Of a stretch of DNA of 19,042 bases, positions 15,018-19,042 are shown piece by piece. Each line of letters starts with the position of its first letter. The first letter of the stretch is position 1. Under the pieces are notes generated by a model. That model was not told where the DNA came from. It did no database searches and was given only the letters and a program-made list of their open reading frames with translations. Made by a program: the position numbers and the translations under genes. Origin of the DNA: Candidatus Omnitrophota bacterium (GTDB lineage Bacteria > Omnitrophota > Omnitrophia > Omnitrophales > Aquincolibacteriaceae); NCBI GenBank assembly GCA_023819025.1, contig JAMWDC010000002.1, positions 1 through 19,042 of the forward strand, in the 5' to 3' direction.

Positions 15018-15680
15018 ATGGTCTGGTGTTTAATCCTCGGATGTTCTTTTCTAGCGTTTGCGACGGAGGTGTGGCTCATTCGTGAAAACGGCCGGTTTCA
15101 AAATCGCCGCAGAGTGACCGGTGCGGAAATTGCCCGTTATATTCTCGATGCCGGTGGTTTCAAGCAGACCATCGTGGATTTTCCCAGGGAAGGGAGTCAG
15201 GAATCACAGTCTGGGATCGAACAACTTTATCTTGAAAAAAGCGTTTATGAGGGCGGACGCCTCCTGGATATCGCACACGCCGCCCGTACGGCTGTTTTAA
15301 AAACAGGAATTCCGGAGGTCAACTTTTTCCCCTCCATAAGTTTGAAGAGAAGACTCTGGAAGGTGCATTGCTTCCTGATTCTTCTGTCCTGGCTGATGGT
15401 GATTTTGGGATCCTTGAGCAGTTATCTTTCTGGCATTCGCCTTGCGGGGTTCTTGATTTTCCTTGTGACTTTTATCGTGGCCATGATCGATTTACCGGCT
15501 GAATGGAATATCAGCCATCAGGCCATGGTCCATTTAAGAAATTCCCGCCATTTTGAAATCGATGAAATCATTCGTCTTAAAAATCTGATGAACGCTTTAC
15601 GACTGGACGGCCTAGCCCAGCTTTTTAAGGTCCCTCTGTCTTTTTTAAAAATCGGACAGCATCCATGCATAAAAATTTAA
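15018..15680 (+). CDS. YugP-like membrane protein lacking the zinc-protease motif (pseudoprotease)
   Basis: A 220-residue membrane protein resembling the YugP 'neutral zinc metallopeptidase' family. Matching features are an N-terminal membrane segment, then TGAEIARYILDAGGF (where YugP has SGxEvArxiLdxnG), LYLEKSVYEGGRLLDIAHAA, two membrane segments (about 114-137 and 139-157), and LPAEWNISHQAM with an alanine/leucine-rich end (YugP: LPvEfnASxrAl). Where YugP has the catalytic HEVGH, this protein reads HAART (residues 87-91). The catalytic glutamate and second zinc histidine are therefore lost, and it is probably not a protease. ATG 15018 has GGAGGG at 15006-15011. Its end overlaps the UbiD-family gene by 16 bases, so the two are coupled. 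Assignment rests on motif alignment by eye; the true role is unknown. Confidence 0.7.
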   Translation: MVWCLILGCSFLAFATEVWLIRENGRFQNRRRVTGAEIARYILDAGGFKQTIVDFPREGSQESQSGIEQLYLEKSVYEGGRLLDIAHAARTAVLKTGIPEVNFFPSISLKRRLWKVHCFLILLSWLMVILGSLSSYLSGIRLAGFLIFLVTFIVAMIDLPAEWNISHQAMVHLRNSRHFEIDEIIRLKNLMNALRLDGLAQLFKVPLSFLKIGQHPCIKI

Positions 15681-17113
15681 GCCAGTTCCTACAGGCGTTA
15701 AAAGAACATCACGAACTTCACGAAGTGGATGCCCTCGTCGATCCCTGTCTTGAAATTACGGAAATCTATGACCGGGTCGTCAAACAGGAAGGTCCGGCCC
15801 TCCTTTTCCGGAATGTGCTTGGTTCGAAAATTCCTCTTGCCATCAACCTTTTCGGGTCCTCTGCACGTTTACAGCTGGCATTGGGTGTGGTATCGATCGA
15901 GGACATATCCCGTCGGATCGAAGAGTTCACTCAATTGAACGTGCCAAGCGGTTGGTGGGCCAAACTTCAGATACTCCCCAAACTGGGCGTGCTCGATAGC
16001 CTTGCTCCGAAACGGGTTCGTTCGGCACCGTGCCAGGAAGTGGTGATTCGCCCCGGGGAGGGGCCGATGCTGGGGAAACTTCCGGTCCTTCAATGCTGGC
16101 CCAAAGACGGGGGAAAATTTATTACCTTTCCTCTTGTCATTACCCGGGATCCCGAAACGGGAAAACGGAATGTCGGGCTTTATCGCATGCATGTCTACGA
16201 TGATCAGACGACGGGCATGCATTGGCAAATTCACAAAGACGGTGCGGAACACTTTCGACGGCTCAAGGGACGATCGAAAAAAAAATTGGAAGTCGCCGCG
16301 GTCATCGGCGCAGATCCTGTCACTATGTTTTCCGCCGCCTGTCCCTTCCCGTTCGGTGTTGACGAACTGATGTTTGCTGGTTTTATCCGTAAGGCTGCCG
16401 TGGAGGTGGTTCGGTGTAAAACGATTGATCTTGAAGTACCGGCTCAGTCGGAAATTGTACTCGAGGGATACGTCGAAGAGGGAGATTTACGGATGGAAGG
16501 TCCTTTTGGGGATCATACTGGTTTTTATTCTCGAGCCAAAGAATTCCCTGTTTTCCATATCACATGCATGACCCACCGCCGGGATCCAATTTATGTGACG
16601 ACTGTTGTTGGGAGACCTCCCATGGAAGACAATTATCTCGGCAAGGCCATCGAAAGAATTTTTCTGCCCTTGATTAAGAGACAGTTCCCGGAAATTATGG
16701 ACATCCACTTTCCTTGGGAAGGGTGTTTTCATAATTTGGTGATTGTGTCCATCCGGAAAAGTTATCCCGAACAGGCAAAAAAGGTAATGCACGCCCTTTG
16801 GGGGTCGGGACAGATGATGTTTTCCAAGTGTATTGTAGTTTTAGATGAGGATGCTTCAATTCAGGATCTTAGAGAGGTTGCCTGGAGGACGCTGAATAAC
16901 GTCGATCCGAAGCGCGATATTGTTTTCGCAGACGGTCCGATTGACGAGCTTGACCATGCTGCCAATCAGGACTTTTTTGGATCCAAGATGGGAATCGATG
17001 CGACGCGAAAAACAGAGGCTGAAGGAATGCGCAGGCCTTGGCCCGAGGACATCGTGATGTCCGAGGAAATTAAGAAAAAGGTAAGTGAACGGTGGAGCGA
17101 GTACGGGTTTTGA
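15665..17113 (+). CDS. ubiD: UbiD family decarboxylase, probable MqnL of menaquinone synthesis
   Basis: A 482-residue member of the UbiD family, prenylated-FMN-dependent decarboxylases of aromatic or unsaturated acids. Residues that bind cofactor and metal, or act in catalysis, in characterised members align here: N169 and R174 in NVGLYRMHVYDD, H190 in MHWQIHKDG, E234 in FGVDELMFAG, E278 and D283 in MEGPFGDHTGFYS. An active enzyme is therefore expected. Together with the UbiA- and UbiX-family genes and mqnA, it most likely removes the 6-carboxyl group of the prenylated naphthoquinone precursor in the futalosine menaquinone pathway (the MqnL role). A different aromatic acid substrate cannot be excluded from sequence alone. 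The gene overlaps the YugP-like gene upstream and the UbiA gene downstream. The ribosome site at 15665 is weak. Confidence 0.93.
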   Translation: MHKNLSQFLQALKEHHELHEVDALVDPCLEITEIYDRVVKQEGPALLFRNVLGSKIPLAINLFGSSARLQLALGVVSIEDISRRIEEFTQLNVPSGWWAKLQILPKLGVLDSLAPKRVRSAPCQEVVIRPGEGPMLGKLPVLQCWPKDGGKFITFPLVITRDPETGKRNVGLYRMHVYDDQTTGMHWQIHKDGAEHFRRLKGRSKKKLEVAAVIGADPVTMFSAACPFPFGVDELMFAGFIRKAAVEVVRCKTIDLEVPAQSEIVLEGYVEEGDLRMEGPFGDHTGFYSRAKEFPVFHITCMTHRRDPIYVTTVVGRPPMEDNYLGKAIERIFLPLIKRQFPEIMDIHFPWEGCFHNLVIVSIRKSYPEQAKKVMHALWGSGQMMFSKCIVVLDEDASIQDLREVAWRTLNNVDPKRDIVFADGPIDELDHAANQDFFGSKMGIDATRKTEAEGMRRPWPEDIVMSEEIKKKVSERWSEYGF

Positions 17114-17982
17114 TTCAAGGTTTGAAAGAGAAAGCGGTACTGTTCTTTGAGATGATCAAGTTCGAGCATACGGTCTTTGCACTTCCGTTTGCCTACGTGG
17201 GTCTTTTTCTCGCCGAAGGAGGCCTGCCTCGGTTTCCTGTGTTTTTCTGGGTGACGTTGGCCATGTTTAGTTTCCGTAGTATGTCTATGGGTTTGAATCG
17301 ATTGATCGATGCCCGAATTGATGCCGACAATCCCAGGACCCAGCATCGTGCCATTCCGGCCGGCAAATTAAAGAAATCCTATGTGTGGTTCATAAACATG
17401 GTGTGCCTTGCCCTATTTGAGCTAAGTGCATATCGTTTGAGCCAGTTATGTTTTTTACTTTCCCCGATCCCGGTTTTTTGGGCCTGGTTCTATCCTTGGA
17501 CCAAAAGATTTACCTGGTTATCGCATTTCATTTTGGGTATGATACTAGGCATGGCTCCGTACGGGGCCTGGTTAGCGAGCAGGGGTGAATTTTCCTGGAT
17601 CCCGGGATTCCTGATGCTCGGGATTGTGACGTGGGTCGCAGGATTCGATATCATTTATTCCTTGCAGGACAGGGAATTTGATATTGAAAATAGGCTTTAT
17701 TCATTTCCGGCTTGCTTCGGTGTCCGATTGAGCATCCGGATGACATGGGTTTTACATGGATTAACCATTATCTTTTGGGCCATCGCCGGCATGCTCGCGG
17801 GTTGTGGCGTGGTATATCTGAGTGGAATTATTTTGGTTGTCTTTTTTCTCCTCCGCGAGCACTGGTTAATCCATCGATTTGGGTTAAAAAAGGTGGAGGA
17901 GGCTTTTTTTCCCATGAACGCCGTCGTGAGCGTTTCCATCTTTTTGGCAGTCGTGGCTGATCTTTGTGTGAGGAGGTTGTAA
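17092..17982 (+). CDS. ubiA: UbiA family prenyltransferase, probable MqnP of menaquinone synthesis
   Basis: An integral membrane aromatic prenyltransferase of 296 residues with eight or nine predicted membrane segments. The first Asp-rich motif is NRLIDARID (N69, D73, D77) followed by RTQHRAIPAG. The second is DIIYSLQDREFD (D186, D193, D197). Both are complete, so polyprenyl diphosphate and magnesium can be bound. By context it should attach the isoprenoid chain to 1,4-dihydroxy-6-naphthoate (the MqnP role). The N-terminus KFEHTVFALPFAYVG is typical of the MenA/UbiA-like bacterial branch next to UbiX/UbiD. GTG 17092 overlaps the upstream gene by 22 bases; a TTG at 17110 overlapping the stop (TTGA) is an alternative that would remove six residues. 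Confidence 0.93.
   Translation: MERVRVLIQGLKEKAVLFFEMIKFEHTVFALPFAYVGLFLAEGGLPRFPVFFWVTLAMFSFRSMSMGLNRLIDARIDADNPRTQHRAIPAGKLKKSYVWFINMVCLALFELSAYRLSQLCFLLSPIPVFWAWFYPWTKRFTWLSHFILGMILGMAPYGAWLASRGEFSWIPGFLMLGIVTWVAGFDIIYSLQDREFDIENRLYSFPACFGVRLSIRMTWVLHGLTIIFWAIAGMLAGCGVVYLSGIILVVFFLLREHWLIHRFGLKKVEEAFFPMNAVVSVSIFLAVVADLCVRRL
17971..17976 (+). promoter_or_regulatory. Ribosome binding site fixing the UbiX start at 17985
   Basis: A perfect AGGAGG, eight bases before ATG 17985, lies inside the last codons of the UbiA-family gene. It shows that the UbiX protein starts at 17985 rather than at the in-frame GTG 17964, which would place the site inside the coding region. Confidence 0.85.
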
Positions 17983-17984
17983 AG

Positions 17985-18605
17985 ATGAAACCTTACGTTG
18001 TGGCCATGACCGGTGCAAGCGGAGTAGTTTACGGCCGACGTTGCGTCGAGATCTTAGCGGAACTCGGGCACAAAATTGTTCTGGTTGTTTCTCGATCGGC
18101 GCGTCTGATTCTTACGGAAGAATTGCACATCCCTCCTGGAGATTTTACCCGAGTCGAACATTTTACCTGTATGTTTCGTCCTGACATCCTTGAGCATCTT
18201 AAGGTTTATTCACCCGACGAGTTCACTTCTCCTCTGGCGAGCGGTTCTTATCCGATCCAAGGCATGATCATCATTCCCTGCAGTATGAGGACGCTTGGTG
18301 CCATTGCGTCGGGTGCAGGTGAAAATTTGATTCACCGCGCCGCAGATTGCACGATCAAAGAGGGACGACCTTTGATTTTGGTCCCTCGCGAAACACCCTT
18401 GCATGCCATTCATCTTGAAAACATGTTGAGACTCGCGCGTTTGGGAGTCCGGATCGTTCCGGCTGCGCCGGCTTTTTATGGGGGAGTTCAAAGTTTTGAT
18501 GGCATGATCGATTTTGTAGTGGGCAAGGTTTTCGATCAGTTGGGGCTGGAACACGCCTTGTCCCCTCGATGGATCGGGAGCGAATGTTGGACGAGGTCGG
18601 ATTAA
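17985..18605 (+). CDS. ubiX: UbiX family flavin prenyltransferase (prenyl-FMN synthase)
   Basis: Makes prenylated FMN from FMN and dimethylallyl phosphate, the cofactor needed by the UbiD-family enzyme encoded two genes upstream. The 206-residue protein has the flavin site MTGASGVVYGRRC (from residue 8), then VSRSARLIL and FTSPLASGSYPIQGMIIIPCSMRTLGAIASG. REGxPLILVPRETP is represented by KEGRPLILVPRETPLHAIHLENM, and a late PAAPAFY is followed by VGKVFDQLGLEH. All are standard UbiX features. Within the futalosine pathway this corresponds to MqnM. The start at 17985 is fixed by a perfect AGGAGG. It overlaps the end of the UbiA-family coding region only by its ribosome site, and mqnA follows after one base. 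Confidence 0.95.
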   Translation: MKPYVVAMTGASGVVYGRRCVEILAELGHKIVLVVSRSARLILTEELHIPPGDFTRVEHFTCMFRPDILEHLKVYSPDEFTSPLASGSYPIQGMIIIPCSMRTLGAIASGAGENLIHRAADCTIKEGRPLILVPRETPLHAIHLENMLRLARLGVRIVPAAPAFYGGVQSFDGMIDFVVGKVFDQLGLEHALSPRWIGSECWTRSD

Positions 18606-18606
18606 A

Positions 18607-19042
18607 ATGAGCACCATTCTAAAGACGACACTTCGGATCGGCCGTCTTCGTTATGTGAATGCCATTCCTTTTTATCATCAGTTGTGGAAAAAGGAAATGG
18701 CCGATTTGGAAACGCCGATTGGGGGCATCAAATTCTACGAGAACTATCCGACCCAGATCAACCTTGCGATGAGAAAAGGGAAAATTGACCTTGCCCCGAT
18801 TTCCTCGTTGGAATACCTGAATCACCAGAGAGAATATCTATTGCTGCCGGATCTTGTGATAGGCTCTCGCGATTTCTCAAGCAGTGTCCTCTTGATATCC
18901 AAGGACAGGATCGAGGGACTGAACGGTGCGAAGATTGCACTTACGCGCCAAAGTCTGAGTTCCGCGGTCTTATTCCGGATCCTGCTGAAATTCAAATATA
19001 AATTCCACAATCAGTATGTCTCCGTGAAAGCAAGTCCGGAAG
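18607..19042 (+). CDS. mqnA: MqnA, chorismate dehydratase of the futalosine menaquinone pathway, 3' truncated
   Basis: The open frame starts at ATG 18607, one base after the UbiX stop, and runs past the window end (145 residues seen of about 270 expected). MqnA dehydrates chorismate to 3-enolpyruvylbenzoate, the first step of the futalosine route. The visible part has the family N-terminus RIGRLRYVNAIPFY (with N18), then ENYPTQINLAMRKGKIDLAPISSLEYLNH. LLLPDLVIGS, SSSVLLISKD and KIALTRQSLSSAVLFRILL follow, the binding-protein fold shared by MqnA and MqnD. RYVNxxPFY favours MqnA over MqnD, which begins with a SPCPNDTF-like motif. A GAGG at 18593-18596 may serve as ribosome site. Confidence 0.92.
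   Translation, partial: MSTILKTTLRIGRLRYVNAIPFYHQLWKKEMADLETPIGGIKFYENYPTQINLAMRKGKIDLAPISSLEYLNHQREYLLLPDLVIGSRDFSSSVLLISKDRIEGLNGAKIALTRQSLSSAVLFRILLKFKYKFHNQYVSVKASPE

Overview
The window is a dense stretch of bacterial chromosome with about twenty genes, all on the + strand. Most are separated by a few bases or overlap. No tRNA, rRNA, CRISPR array, insertion sequence, integrase or phage gene was found, and no gene-free gap exceeds 200 bases. GC looks close to one half by eye (not computed). Protein style and gene order suggest an uncultivated Gram-negative lineage; Omnitrophota (candidate phylum OP3) or a neighbour in the PVC/Nitrospirota part of the tree is my best guess, but this is inference from recalled protein resemblance, not a phylogeny.

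Layout. (1) 1-2971: a truncated ABC-2 permease, a GldG-like auxiliary membrane protein and a DUF4340 protein, the tail of a GldFG-type transporter operon. (2) 2968-8588: yggS (PLP-binding protein), proC, yggT, a trimeric-type purine nucleoside phosphorylase and ileS. (3) 8746-12140: a signalling block with a membrane GAF histidine kinase, a stand-alone receiver and a GAF/HD-GYP protein, probably acting on cyclic-di-GMP. (4) 12233-14951: a strong sigma70-like promoter followed by a DksA/TraR zinc-finger gene, lspA, lgt and rluD. (5) 15018-19042: a YugP-like membrane protein whose zinc site is destroyed, then UbiD-, UbiA- and UbiX-family genes and a truncated mqnA, pointing to menaquinone synthesis by the futalosine route.

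How they fit together. The order yggS - yggT - ileS - dksA-like - lspA - rluD matches the Bacillus subtilis ylmE - ylmG - divIVA - ileS - ylyA - lspA - ylyB block. Here proC, PNP, lgt and the signalling block sit inside it, and divIVA/sepF are absent. lspA and lgt carry out two steps of lipoprotein maturation. UbiD/UbiA/UbiX/MqnA supply the first and late steps of futalosine menaquinone synthesis.

Most notable points: lspA has no standard start codon ahead of its essential first membrane segment, and an ACG start with a well-placed ribosome binding site is the best candidate; a pseudo-protease of the YugP family is translationally coupled to the menaquinone genes; the PNP combines Glu201 with Asp243 at its base-recognition site; and a signalling module interrupts an ancient gene block, with a near-consensus promoter just after it.
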